Shown here: positions 43,641 through 54,404 of the stretch, one piece after another | How the letters are laid out: every line of letters starts with the position of its first letter | How positions within the stretch are numbered: position 1 is the first letter of the stretch | NCBI RefSeq assembly: GCF_009708075.1 | Contig: NZ_WMBT01000007.1 | Span: 62,001 to 126,000 of the forward strand | Source of the DNA: Paracoccus lichenicola | GTDB taxonomy: Bacteria; Pseudomonadota; Alphaproteobacteria; Rhodobacterales; Rhodobacteraceae | Length of the DNA stretch: 64,000 nt | Reading direction: 5' to 3' | Notes under the pieces: generated by a model | Seen by the model: the letters and a program-made list of their open reading frames with translations, nothing else | Told to the model about the DNA's origin: nothing | Databases searched by the model: none | Translations under genes and position numbers: made by a program

Positions 43641-43904
43641 ATGCGCAAGACCCTGATCCCCGCCGCCGCCCTGATGATCGCCGCCGCCGGGGCCGCCGGA
43701 GCCTCCGACCGCTGCACCGCCCCGCAGGCCGACTGGCGCCCGGTCGAGGAGCTGAAGGCCCGACTGACCGACAAGGGCTGGACCATTGGCAACGTCAAGA
43801 CCGAGGACGGCTGCTACGAGGTCTATGGCAAGGACGAAACCGGCAAGCGGGTCGAGATCTTCTTCGACCCCGCCACCTTCGAGGCCAAGGGATCCGATGA
43901 CTGA
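43641..43904 (+). CDS. Small periplasmic PepSY-like protein
   Basis: 87 residues: a signal peptide (LIPAAALMIAAAGAAGAS) and a single PepSY_2-type domain (WRPVEELKARLTDKGWTIG, then CYEVYGKDETGKRVEIFFDP). Such proteins often accompany cytochrome b561 and QseBC-like two-component genes. The downstream cytochrome gene starts 8 bp before its stop. ATG 43641 is chosen because it begins the signal peptide. Confidence 0.8.
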   Translation: MRKTLIPAAALMIAAAGAAGASDRCTAPQADWRPVEELKARLTDKGWTIGNVKTEDGCYEVYGKDETGKRVEIFFDPATFEAKGSDD

Positions 43905-44435
43905 CGCGGTCCGTGTCTGGGACGGCTTCGTGCGGCTGTTCCACTGGTCGCTGGTCGGGCTGATCGCCGGGACCTGGCTGACCTCGGACGGGCCGAAGCC
44001 ATGGCACGAAGGGATGGGCCATGCCGTCGCCGCGCTGGTCGCGGCGCGGCTGGTCTGGGGTTTCGTGGGTCCCCGCCATGCGCGCTTCGGCGATTTCGTG
44101 CGGGGACCGCGCGCCGTGCTGGCCTATCTGCGGGCGCTGCGGGCGGGGCGCGAACCGCGCTATCTGGGCCACAACCCGGCGGGCGGGGCGATGATCGTGG
44201 CGCTGCTGCTGGCCGTGGGGGGCACCGCCCTGACCGGCTGGTTGCAGACCACCGACGCCTTCTGGGATCGGCGGCCATGGAGGAGATCCACGAGGCCCTG
44301 GCCACGCTGATCCTGGTGCTGGCCGCGCTGCATGTGGCGGGGGTCGCCGTGGAAAGCCTGCGCCACCGCGAGAACCTGGTCCTGTCGATGCTGACCGGCA
44401 CCAAGCGGCCGCTGGCGGCGGACGACCGTTCCTGA
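43897..44435 (+). pseudogene. Cytochrome b561-like gene with a frameshift
   Basis: Di-haem cytochrome b with four membrane helices. The first frame gives RVWDGFVRLFHWSL, WHEGMGHAVAAL and GTALTGWLQTTDAFW; it then shifts by one base at about 44265, and the other frame continues GSAAMEEIHEALATLILV, LHVAGVAVESL and LTGTKRP to the stop at 44435. Adding one G to the GGG at 44264-44266 would restore one continuous protein with all expected haem His residues. Either a true one-base deletion or a sequencing error in a G run. The frame as written ends at 44310 with a nonsense tail. Confidence 0.75.
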
Positions 44436-44463
44436 CCGGCGGCCCCTCCCAAAGCCGCAGCCG

Positions 44464-45705
44464 TCATGCCGCCGGGGCGCCCGGTTCCCGCGGAAAACGC
44501 AGGGTCACGGACGCGGTGCCGCCGGCCATCGCGTAATCCACCGCGATGCCCTGCGCCCGCGCCACCCGGGTGACGATGGCAAGGCCAAGCCCCACGCCCT
44601 TCGAGTCGGCGGACTTGTCGAACATCCCGTGGCGGAAGCTCGCCCCCGGCGGAACGGCGTTGCCGACCGTCACCGCGGGATCGGGCGACAGGACGATGCG
44701 CGGCCTGCCCGTGCCGTGGTCCGCCGCGTTGCGCAGCAGGTTGCGCAGGATCAGGGCCAGCGCATCGGGATCGGCGGAAACGGCAAGCGTTTCCATCTCG
44801 CCGTCGTCGAACAGCACCGGCGTGCCCAGGTCGGCCACCACCATCCGCGCCACCCGCACCAGGTCGGACGACCCGCCCCCCGCGGCGGCCGCCTCGGCCC
44901 GCGACAGTTGCAGCAGCCGGTCGATCAGGTGGCTCATCCGGCCAAGCGCGCCCGCCAGCCGTTCCGGCGCGGCCGCGTCGGCCAGCCCCGCCGCGATCAG
45001 CTGCGCCTGCCCCGAGGCCGCGGCGACCGGCGTGCGCAACTCGTGCGCCGCATTGGTGGCGAACTGCCGCTCGGCCTCGACCCGGGCCCGGATGTCTTCC
45101 AGATAGCCGTTCAAGGCCTGCGGGATGGGGGCCAGCTCGACCGGCAGGTGATCTTCCCCCACCGGCGACAGATCCTGCGCCGACCGGCTTCGCACCGTCT
45201 GGGCGAACCGCATCGCGGGCCGCAGCGCCGAGGCGACGGCCCCGCGCACGGCGACAAGCGCGGCCAGCAGCACCGGCAGCATCAGGGCCACCAGCCACCC
45301 CACGCTTTCCACAAGCTCGTCGCGGCGCCAGGCATCGCTTTGCCCGACCTCGGCGACAAGGCGGCCCCCGGGGTCGGACAGGCGGAACACGCGCCAGCCG
45401 GTGACATCGTGGCCGCCATCGCTGCCCAACGGGGGCCAGGGGGCGCCCGACACCTCTCGCCCGTCCTCGACGATGCGGATCGTTCCGGTCGAACGCGCGA
45501 CCGCCCCGATCCCCTCGGCGTCCCCGGCGTGGTGATAAAGGTCCAGCGACAGCCGGGCCGAGCCTTTCAGGGTCTCGTCCATCAGTTCCGACATCTCGTG
45601 CGCGATGACCAGGGCGGCAAGGCCCACGCCCGCCAGCCAGGCAAGACTGGCGCCCAGCACCACCCGGCGCACCAGCCTGCCGCGCAGGGACCAGGGGCGG
45701 GTCAC
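44464..45705 (-). CDS. Sensor histidine kinase (QseC/TctE-like)
   Basis: 413 residues. Membrane helices at about 12-32 and 150-172 flank a short periplasmic sensor; a HAMP-like segment leads to HisKA with NAAHELRTPVAAAS and HATPase motifs ILRNLLRNAADHG and SKGVGLGLAIV. GTG 45705 overlaps the response-regulator stop (GTGA), so the pair is co-translated. It is convergent with the cytochrome b561 gene; the arrangement with PepSY and cytochrome b suggests an envelope or redox signal. Confidence 0.9.
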   Translation of the reverse strand: MTRPWSLRGRLVRRVVLGASLAWLAGVGLAALVIAHEMSELMDETLKGSARLSLDLYHHAGDAEGIGAVARSTGTIRIVEDGREVSGAPWPPLGSDGGHDVTGWRVFRLSDPGGRLVAEVGQSDAWRRDELVESVGWLVALMLPVLLAALVAVRGAVASALRPAMRFAQTVRSRSAQDLSPVGEDHLPVELAPIPQALNGYLEDIRARVEAERQFATNAAHELRTPVAAASGQAQLIAAGLADAAAPERLAGALGRMSHLIDRLLQLSRAEAAAAGGGSSDLVRVARMVVADLGTPVLFDDGEMETLAVSADPDALALILRNLLRNAADHGTGRPRIVLSPDPAVTVGNAVPPGASFRHGMFDKSADSKGVGLGLAIVTRVARAQGIAVDYAMAGGTASVTLRFPREPGAPAA

Positions 45706-46355
45706 GGGATCAGGTATCCCAGGCCACGGCGGGTCTGGATCGCGCCGGGTCCCAGCTTGGTGCGCAACCGCGAGACATAGACCTCGACCGCGTTGCCCTC
45801 GATGGCGTTGTCGAAGGCGTAAAGCCGATCCTCCAGCACCTGCTTGGACAGCACCCGGCCGCGCGCCGACAGCAGGGCGTCGAACAGCGCCCATTCGCGC
45901 GAGGTCAGGCGGATCTCGTCCCCGTCGCGGAACACCCGCCCGCCCGCGCGGTCCACCGTCAGCGCGCCGATCCGGCTTTCCGGGGCCGGATCGCCCGAAG
46001 CGCGGCGAGCCTGGGCACGCAGCCGGGCCTCGACCTCGGCCAGGTCATAGGGCTTGAGGACGTAATCGTCGGCCCCCGCATCCAGCCCCGCGATCCGGTC
46101 CGAGATCCGGTCCCGCGCCGTTGCGATCACCACCGGCACCCGGTTGCCGGTGCGGCGCTGTTCGCGCAGCAGGTCCAGCCCCGACCCGTCCGGCAGCGCC
46201 AGATCCAGCAGGATCGCCCCGTAATCCGCCACGTCGAAGGCGGCCCGCGCCGTCGCCAGGTCGGCCGCGTGATCGACCGCATGGCCCTGCGCGCGCAGGA
46301 AGCGCAGCACCGCGTCGGCGATGTCGGCCTCGTCCTCGACCAGCAGAACCCGCAT
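45702..46355 (-). CDS. OmpR-family response regulator (QseB/TctD-like)
   Basis: 217 residues: receiver (1-118) with acidic pair EDE at 8-10, Asp51 region ILLDLALPDGSG and Lys in VLKPYDL; C-terminal winged helix (125-217) with LTSREWALFDALLSARGRVL and VEVYVSRLRTKLG. ATG 46355 starts MRVLLVEDE; an in-frame ATG four codons upstream is possible. First gene of the two-component pair. Confidence 0.92.
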   Translation of the reverse strand: MRVLLVEDEADIADAVLRFLRAQGHAVDHAADLATARAAFDVADYGAILLDLALPDGSGLDLLREQRRTGNRVPVVIATARDRISDRIAGLDAGADDYVLKPYDLAEVEARLRAQARRASGDPAPESRIGALTVDRAGGRVFRDGDEIRLTSREWALFDALLSARGRVLSKQVLEDRLYAFDNAIEGNAVEVYVSRLRTKLGPGAIQTRRGLGYLIP

Positions 46356-46502
46356 GAACGCCCCCATGATGACGGGCCAGACATGCCGGGAAGACGCGGG
46401 CCGATCAACGGCAAACCGCATCGCGGCAGGCGGGTTGCGGGTCCGGACAGGAACATTCGCCGCGGCGACGCGTTCTGGGGGGACCACCGCTTGGAGGACG
46501 AG

Positions 46503-46796
46503 ATGATGGACGATGACCGGATCAGCCACCGCGCGCATCAGATCTGGGAGGCGGAGGGACGCCCCGAAGGCCGCGACGCCCAGCACTGGGCGCAGGCCCA
46601 GGACGAGCTTCGCCGCGAAGGCATCCTGGGCGACGACAGCCTGTCCGAACTGGACGCGGACACGGTTCCCGACGACAACGGCAAGGCCGACGGCCGCATC
46701 ATCGAGGCGGGCGAGGGCGGAACCGCCGGCGGGCTTGACGAGGCGGAAGAGGCGATCCTGTCGCCGCTTCATCCCGACAGGGGGGACGGCCGCTAG
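46503..46796 (+). CDS. DUF2934-like small protein
   Basis: 97-residue acidic protein. ISHRAHQIWEAEGRPEGRDA with QHW matches the DUF2934 helix pattern at residues 6-28; the C-terminal part is Gly/Glu/Asp-rich and probably disordered. GGAGGACG just before ATG 46503 fixes the start. Function unknown; relatives often sit near stress or lipid genes. Confidence 0.75.
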   Translation: MMDDDRISHRAHQIWEAEGRPEGRDAQHWAQAQDELRREGILGDDSLSELDADTVPDDNGKADGRIIEAGEGGTAGGLDEAEEAILSPLHPDRGDGR

Positions 46797-46862
46797 CCGG
46801 CGTCCCCAAGCCCGGGTGGGACAGGCCCTGCATCAGGTGCGGGCCGCTCGCTCGGCAAGAGC

Positions 46863-47810
46863 CGGGAGCCGCTTCGCGTCGCCGAAGAACAGGCGATGAT
46901 CGACTGCATCAGCAACGGCCGTCTCGTTTCGGGCTTTCCCGTCGGGTTGCCCTGTGACGCCAACGTCAACAACGGCGTGCCCCCGTCCGAAACCCGGGCG
47001 CGGTTCGACGAGAACCTGGAACTGGTGCTGCGGGCCTGGAGCGAAAGGAAGCCCTTTCCGTTCAACGGCAAGTTTTCGCAGTACGGATCGGTCAACATCT
47101 GGCCGCGGCCGATCCAGGCGTCGGGACCGGCGGTCTGGATCACCGGCATCGGCAATCCCAAGACCATGGAGTTCTGCCTGAGCCGGAGCTTCGGCTTCAA
47201 CTATTTCGGCTGGTTCGGGTGGAAGCTGACGGGGCGCCGGATCTTCGACCGGTTCGGATCCATCGCCGAGCAAATGGGCAAGAAGCGCAATCCGTTCCAG
47301 ATCGGCTTCATGCAGACGATCGCCGTGGCCGAGACCGACGAGGAGGCCGAGCGGATCTATGGCCCGCACATCGAATACTTCTTCCGCAAGGCGCTCGGGT
47401 CGATCCCCCCGCATCGGCTGATGCTGCCCGGCGGCATAGACATCCGCGGCCTGGAATTCGTGCTGCGCGATCCGGCGGATTTCGGAATGGCCGCGAAGAT
47501 GCGCACCGCCACTTTCAGGGAACTGGTTGACGCCGGCTGCGTGATCTGCGGCAGCCCCGAGACCGTGCGCGACCAGCTCGTGGCCATGTGCAAGGATTTC
47601 GGCATCGGCAATCTTCATGCGATGCTGCAGTTCGGCTCTCTGCCGAAGGAACTGACCCAAAGGAACATCGACCTGTTCTCGACCAGGGTCCTGCCCCATC
47701 TCAGGCCGATCTGGGAAGGCGAATACGATCATCACTGGTGGCCTGAACGCCTTGGCGGCAAGCCGGCAGCGTCGGAAGAAAAGGTCCGGGAAGAGGAGGC
47801 CGCCCTGTGA
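46863..47810 (+). pseudogene. 5'-truncated LLM-class flavin monooxygenase
   Basis: Bacterial-luciferase-like oxygenase subunit, using reduced flavin and O2. The visible part runs from PLRVAEEQAMIDCISNGRL through ITGIGNPKTM to ENEEEAAL-like acidic ending. Homology extends upstream of the first ATG (46896) to about 46863, where it stops; about 100 N-terminal residues found in the family are missing. So the gene is cut at its 5' end, although 304 codons remain open. It overlaps the following hydrolase gene (GTGA). Probably inactive. Confidence 0.75.
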
Positions 47811-48610
47811 GCAGCATGATCGTCGAAAACCTCAAGGTGCCTGCCTGGGGCGGCCTTGTGACCATAAACGTCCAGGTCAAGGGGCAGGGACCGGACCTGA
47901 TCTATTTCCATCCGGCGGCCGGCATGGCGTGGGATCCGTTCCTGGACGAGCTGGCGCGGTCCTATCGCGTCCATGCGCCCGAGTTCCCGGGCACCACGCC
48001 CGGAAACCCTTACGACATCCACAAGGTGGATTGCCTGCCCGACGCCGTGCTGATCTATGAAGAAGCGATCCGGGCGCTTGGGCTGAAGCAGCCCCTGGCC
48101 ATCGGCCAGAGCTTTGGCGGCATGATCGCGCTGGAGCTTGCGTCCAGCTATCCCGACATCTTCTCGCGGCTGATCGTGCTTGACCCGATCGGCCTGTGGA
48201 AGCCCAGCCACCCCGTCACGAACTGGATCGAGGCAGCGCCCGCGGACCTGCCGAAGATCCTGTTCAAGGATCCCGCGTCCTCCGCGGCGCAGGCGATGCT
48301 GGCGGTGCCGGACGATCCGGAAACGGCCGTCCTGGCCACGGCGCAGCTTATCTGGAACCTCGGCGCCACCGGCAAGTTCGTCTGGCCCATCCCCGAAAAG
48401 GGATTGTCCAAGCGGCTGCACCGCGTGAAGGCGCCCGTGCTGATCGTCTGGGGCGAGGACGATGCGCTGATCTCCTCGGCCTATGCCGCGGACCTGGGCA
48501 GGCAGATCGCAGGCAGCCGCGTCGAGATCGTCAAGGACTGCGGCCACATCCCGCAGGTCGAGAAGCATGACGACACCATGGCGATCGTGCGGCCGTTCCT
48601 TGCGGCCTGA
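47807..48610 (+). CDS. Alpha/beta hydrolase
   Basis: 267 residues: YFHPAAGMAWDPF oxyanion region, nucleophile in AIGQSFGGMIALELA (Ser near 105), acid in WGEDDALIS and His in CGHIPQVEKHD. Typical of C-C or ester-bond hydrolases in aromatic catabolism. GTG 47807 overlaps the monooxygenase stop; an ATG three codons later is possible. The context of a monooxygenase and a flavin reductase suggests ring-cleavage or ester-product hydrolysis. Confidence 0.85.
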   Translation: MSSMIVENLKVPAWGGLVTINVQVKGQGPDLIYFHPAAGMAWDPFLDELARSYRVHAPEFPGTTPGNPYDIHKVDCLPDAVLIYEEAIRALGLKQPLAIGQSFGGMIALELASSYPDIFSRLIVLDPIGLWKPSHPVTNWIEAAPADLPKILFKDPASSAAQAMLAVPDDPETAVLATAQLIWNLGATGKFVWPIPEKGLSKRLHRVKAPVLIVWGEDDALISSAYAADLGRQIAGSRVEIVKDCGHIPQVEKHDDTMAIVRPFLAA

Positions 48611-48661
48611 GTTCACCGCCGCCGGGTGCTGCCGCACCTGGCGCGAGCCTGGAGGAAGATG

Positions 48662-49228
48662 ATGCACAGCGTTTCCGCAAGTCCCCCACCCGATGCAGGA
48701 GGCTTCGACGCAAGGGAGTTCCGGCGCGCGCTCGGCACCTTTCCGACGGGCGTCTGCATCGTCACCACCCGTTCCGGCGACGGAACCGCGATCGGCGTCA
48801 CCTGCAGCAGCTTCAACTCGGTGTCGCTCGACCCGCCCCTGGTCCTGTGGAGCCTCGGCAAGGGCGCCTACAGCCGGCCGGTCTTCCAGGAGGCCGAGCA
48901 CTGGACGGTGAACCTGCTTTCGGCGGATCAGGAGGATCTCTCGAACCGCTTCGCGCGGCCTGGCGAGGACAAGTTCAAGGATGTCGCCACCGAGACCGGA
49001 CTGGGCCGGGTGCCGATGCTCACGCAGTGCTGCGCGCGTTTCCAGTGCCGGCGAGAGCATGTCTATGAAGGCGGCGACCACATCATCCTGGTCGGCCGGG
49101 TGCTGGCCTTCGACCGGTGCGACAGGCTGCCGCTGGTCTTCCACTCGGGGCAATACGCGCGCCAGATCGGCAACGATATCGCGCGCGCCTGCGGGATGCG
49201 CACCAGGCATCTGATCGACTGGATATAG
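48662..49228 (+). CDS. Flavin reductase (NADH:FMN oxidoreductase domain)
   Basis: 188 residues, flavin-reductase-like split-barrel: FRRALGTFPTGVCIVTT, GVTCSSFNSVSLDPPLVLW, FSVNLLS-type strand seen as WTVNLLSADQ, and HSGQYAR near the end. It would supply FMNH2 or FADH2 to the LLM monooxygenase two genes upstream. GGAGGA at 48651-48656 is better spaced for ATG 48662 than for the adjacent ATG 48659. Confidence 0.87.
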   Translation: MHSVSASPPPDAGGFDAREFRRALGTFPTGVCIVTTRSGDGTAIGVTCSSFNSVSLDPPLVLWSLGKGAYSRPVFQEAEHWTVNLLSADQEDLSNRFARPGEDKFKDVATETGLGRVPMLTQCCARFQCRREHVYEGGDHIILVGRVLAFDRCDRLPLVFHSGQYARQIGNDIARACGMRTRHLIDWI

Positions 49229-49267
49229 GCCGCGACGCCCCCGGGTCTGCATCTTGACGGCCTGGCC

Positions 49268-50710
49268 CTAGTAGAGCGGCGACAAGAGCCGCAGCGCTGA
49301 ATCGCGGAAGCGGTGCAGCCGGCTGCGGCGCGCGTATTCCTCGGGGTCGAAGGGCACGCAGTCGGCCAGGTCGCGGTCGAAGGCGGCCTCCAGGGCCTGG
49401 GCGGTGGCGGGGTCATAGATCACCGCGTTCAGCTCGTAGTTGATCGAGAAGCTGCGGATGTCCATGTTGGCCGAGCCGACCGAGCAGACCTCGCCGTCGA
49501 TGCCCAGCGTCTTGGCATGAAGATAGCCGTGCCGGAACAGCAGCACCTTGACGCCCGCCCGCGCCACCTCGGCGAAATAGGTGTTGGCGGCCCAATAGGG
49601 CAGGATCTGCCCGGTGCCGCGTTCGCTGATCATCACCTGCACGTCCACGCCCCGCAGCGCCGCCGCGCTCAGCGCCTCCGACAGGCTGTCGTCGAGGATG
49701 AAGAAGGGCGACTGGATGCGCACGCGCCGCCGCGCCGCGCCGATCATGGCGAAGTAAAGCTGCCGGATCGCCGCCCAGTCCGAGTCGGGACCCGACAGGC
49801 TGACCTGGACGGGCAGGTGCGCGCCGGCGGCCTCGGGCGGCAGGGGCGCGAACTGCGCGGGCGAAAGCAGGTCCTCGTCGGTGGCGTTGCGCCAGTCCAC
49901 GCAGAACACCGCCTGCAGCATTCCCACCGTGGTCCCTTCCAGCCGCAGGTGGGTGTCGCGCCAGCGGTGATGGAACTCCGGTCCCGGATCCACGTGCTCG
50001 TGGCCGATGTTCAGCCCGCCCGTATAGCCCACCCGCCCGTCGATCACCGCGATCTTGCGGTGGTTGCGGTACGAGATCGTGTGCAGCCGCCAAAGCCTGG
50101 AAAAGGGCTGCATGGCGACCCCGCCGGCGCGCATCTCGCGCAGGTAGCGCCGCTTGAGCATGAGAAGCGAACCCAGGGGGTCGTAAAGCAGCCGCACCTC
50201 GACCCCCTCGGCCGCCTTGGCCAGCAGGATGGACTTCAGTTCCTGGCCCAGCTCGTCCGACGACCAGCTGTAGTACTGAAGATGGATGGAAATGCGCGCC
50301 GCCTTCAGGTCCGCCATCAGCCGGGGATAGGTTTCGGCCGCGTCCTGCAAAAGCTCCAGCCGGTTCTGGACGGTGACCAGCGCGTTGGCGGTGCCGTTCA
50401 CCAGCCGCACGAGGCCCGCCTGATGGGGCGCCTCGCGGTCCAGCCGCTCCAGCGCCCGCTCGTGCTGGGCGCGCAGCGACGCCAGCGCCCGTTCCAGGTC
50501 CTGCTCCAGATCCTGGTGCACGAGATGGCGCGACCCGGCCAGGCCCCGCATCTCGCGCCCGAACAGGAAATAGACCAGAAGCCCCAACCCCGGCACGAAG
50601 GCAAGCAGGAACATCCAGGCAAAGGTCGATTGGGGCCGGCGGTTCTCGCTGACGATGAAGACGATCATCGCCAGCACCCACAGCCCGCCAAGAAGGTAAA
50701 GAACGGTCAC
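49268..50710 (-). CDS. Cardiolipin synthase (phospholipase D family)
   Basis: 480 residues. Two N-terminal membrane segments (LYLLGGLWVLAMIVFIVSE and FAWMFLLAFVPGLGLLVYFL), then two HKD catalytic motifs: NHRKIAVIDGRVGYTGG near residue 215 and LHAKTLGIDGEVCSVGSAN near 400. This is the ClsA/ClsC-like architecture, joining phosphatidylglycerol molecules at the membrane. GTG 50710 begins the first membrane helix. Intact, and convergent with the flavin reductase. Confidence 0.92.
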   Translation of the reverse strand: MTVLYLLGGLWVLAMIVFIVSENRRPQSTFAWMFLLAFVPGLGLLVYFLFGREMRGLAGSRHLVHQDLEQDLERALASLRAQHERALERLDREAPHQAGLVRLVNGTANALVTVQNRLELLQDAAETYPRLMADLKAARISIHLQYYSWSSDELGQELKSILLAKAAEGVEVRLLYDPLGSLLMLKRRYLREMRAGGVAMQPFSRLWRLHTISYRNHRKIAVIDGRVGYTGGLNIGHEHVDPGPEFHHRWRDTHLRLEGTTVGMLQAVFCVDWRNATDEDLLSPAQFAPLPPEAAGAHLPVQVSLSGPDSDWAAIRQLYFAMIGAARRRVRIQSPFFILDDSLSEALSAAALRGVDVQVMISERGTGQILPYWAANTYFAEVARAGVKVLLFRHGYLHAKTLGIDGEVCSVGSANMDIRSFSINYELNAVIYDPATAQALEAAFDRDLADCVPFDPEEYARRSRLHRFRDSALRLLSPLY

Positions 50711-50926
50711 GGATCGGCATCCCTTGTCAAATGGCGTGTCGCGCGGACGCAAGCCGGACGGACCAAGCCAGGCCAGCGGCAATTGACCGCCACGCGACGG
50801 TTCTGGCACTACAAGCGCCCGATCCGGCCCGGCGTTCCCGCCCGGGACGGCTGACCCGCGCGCCAAGAAGACCCGCTTGACGCCCGGATCATCCTTCGGG
50901 TCCTGCTCGCGCGGGTGCGCCGGCCG

Positions 50927-52790
<1,864 letters not shown>

Positions 52791-53208
52791 CGAGCGTGTG
52801 GCTGACCGGAAAATGTCCGCTGCCGCGCCGACACGTCGCGGGCATCCTGCAAAGGCAGAACCCTCGGACATCAACTGCTCTCCGCGAGGAAGGATCGACG
52901 GTACGGAAGCGCAAGGCATGTCGCAAGGCTATCGGCACACGGTCCGCCCGATCCTGAGGGAAAAGCGGACCGATGCCCGCCGATCGCGACTTCGTCCATG
53001 ATCAGTTTGCTGGCAGGCGGCACTTCGGGTCCCGAACGTGGTGGATCATCACCCGGGAATGCGGCGATCCCGACACGTCGATCTCGGGCGTGGCGCGGGG
53101 AGAAGGCAAGCGCGTCTGACGCCGCGCTTGCCTCAGAAGGAGCCGACATACGACAGCCCGAGAGCGCAACCGGCGATATGTCTCCGGGATCACCCGAAGC
53201 CCCCTTTT
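52791..53208. other. Noncoding debris, 418 bp
   Basis: No intact gene. A 48-codon frame at 52973-53119 (ends GDPDTSISGVARGEGKRV) reads like the end of a real protein but I cannot name it. A hairpin and a C/T-rich tract (CCCCCTTTTTT near 53205) follow. Confidence 0.4.
53105..53132 (+). terminator. 10-bp perfect hairpin
   Basis: GGCAAGCGCG (53105-53114) pairs with CGCGCTTGCC (53123-53132) around an 8-nt loop and overlaps the end of the unexplained 48-codon frame (stop 53117-53119), consistent with a transcription terminator of a lost gene. Confidence 0.45.
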
Positions 53209-53355
53209 TTACGCCAGATCGGTTCTTGAGAAATCATCGCCCTTGTAGAGCAGCGGGGCGTGATAGGTTTTCGCGCAGGCGCAGGCGCAGGCGCAGGCGT
53301 AGGCGTAGGACAGCGCATCGCCCATGTTCAGCTGTGCCGGATGGCCGACCACCTT
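53209..53355 (-). pseudogene. VapC-type PIN toxin remnant, cut by the IS
   Basis: Forty-eight codons and a stop: [18 protein letters not shown], a run of alternating Ala/Cys, then [20 protein letters not shown]. This is the C-terminal PIN-domain end of VapC (GD for metal binding, [11 protein letters not shown]). The IS begins exactly where the reading frame is cut, and the N-terminal part is not found beyond the other IS end. Confidence 0.75.
53273..53308. repeat. Hexanucleotide tandem repeat, six units
   Basis: GCGCAG x4 followed by GCGTAG x2, inside the vapC remnant. It is in frame and lengthens SYACAK of normal VapC proteins into an alternating Tyr/Ala/Cys run. It looks like slippage expansion. 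Confidence 0.8.
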
Positions 53356-54404
53356 GGCTCTGTTGCACAAATCGCCTGAAGGGCACGCTTCCCCTTTCCC
53401 CAAGCGGCTCAGGCGACGGGTTCTGTGACGGGGATGCCAAGGGCGGTGAAGCGGTTCAGGATGGCAATGCGGACTTGAAGTTCGGCGGTCTGGCGATTGA
53501 AGTCTCGGGCCATGAGCTTCTGGCCGAGCAGCTTCATGCAGTTCATCTTGGTCTCGACACGGCTGCGGCGGTGATAGCCGCTCCAGCGGTGCCAGATCGT
53601 GCGGCCCAACCGTTTGATCGCGCGCAGGGCTTCGTTCCTGCCTTCTGCCCCTGGGCTGTCCTTCTTCCACGGCTTGGCATTGCGCCGGGGTGGAATGACG
53701 GCGTCCGCGCCCCGGTTCGCGATGGCGTCCCGGCAGCCGCGGGTGTCGTAGGCGCCGTCCGCGGTGACCGACGCGATCGGCTCGCCCTCAGGGATCTGGG
53801 CAAGCAGATCAGGCAACACGGGCGCATCGCCGACGCCGCTGCCGGTGATCTCGACTGCGCGGACCTCGAGCGTGCTCTCATTGACGGCGAGGTGGACTTT
53901 GCGCCAGACCCGCCCGCGTGACCCGCCATGCTTGCGCGCGTGCCATTCCCCTTCGCCCCGGACCTTGATGGCGGTGCTGTCTACAAGCAGGTGTAGCGGG
54001 CCGCTGCTGCCCCGGCAGGGCAGCTGCACCGCGAGCGTCTTCTGCCGGCGGCACAGGGTCGAGAAGTCCGGCACCGGCCAGTCAAGGCCTGCCAGCTTCA
54101 GAAGGCTCGCGACGAACCCCGTTGTCTGGCGAAGCGGCAGGCCAAAGAGCACCTTGATCGTCAAGCAGGCCTGGATGGCGGCGTCGCTGTAGACAGCCTG
54201 CCCGCCGCGCTTGCCCGATGGCGCCGCGTGCCAGGGCATCGACAGGTCCAACCAGACGGTCAGCGACCCGCGCTCACGCAACGACGCATTGTAGGAAGAC
54301 CAGTTCAGGGTGCGGTAGCGGGTCAGGACAGGCTTGGACATGCCGCCCAGCTATGCCGCTGGACCTGCGATGTGAATCCCGGGGAGGCTTCGTGCAACAA
54401 GGCC
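53356..54404 (-). mobile_element. IS5-family (IS903-type) insertion sequence
   Basis: About 1049 bp. The ends GGCTCTGTTGCACAAATC (53356) and, inverted, GGCCTTGTTGCACGAAGC (54404) match at 14 of 18 positions. It holds one transposase gene. Flanking 9-bp sequences (GACCACCTT and TGGCAGGAG) do not match, so no target duplication is seen; a deletion or recombination after insertion is likely. Confidence 0.8.
53409..54341 (-). CDS. IS5-family transposase
   Basis: 310-residue DDE transposase, apparently full length. [20 protein letters not shown] and [13 protein letters not shown] are IS903-group starts. Catalytic residues: Asp in [12 protein letters not shown], Asp in [12 protein letters not shown] and Glu in [16 protein letters not shown]. 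No frameshift is seen, so it may be active. Confidence 0.93.
   Translation of the reverse strand: MSKPVLTRYRTLNWSSYNASLRERGSLTVWLDLSMPWHAAPSGKRGGQAVYSDAAIQACLTIKVLFGLPLRQTTGFVASLLKLAGLDWPVPDFSTLCRRQKTLAVQLPCRGSSGPLHLLVDSTAIKVRGEGEWHARKHGGSRGRVWRKVHLAVNESTLEVRAVEITGSGVGDAPVLPDLLAQIPEGEPIASVTADGAYDTRGCRDAIANRGADAVIPPRRNAKPWKKDSPGAEGRNEALRAIKRLGRTIWHRWSGYHRRSRVETKMNCMKLLGQKLMARDFNRQTAELQVRIAILNRFTALGIPVTEPVA

Noticed and set aside
53273..53308. Hexamer repeat as a CRISPR or replication iteron
   Set aside because: Units are only 6 bp without spacers and lie in frame in a PIN-domain remnant.
52998..53921. 307-codon plus-strand frame spanning the IS left end
   Set aside because: It joins noncoding debris with antisense transposase sequence; no domain.
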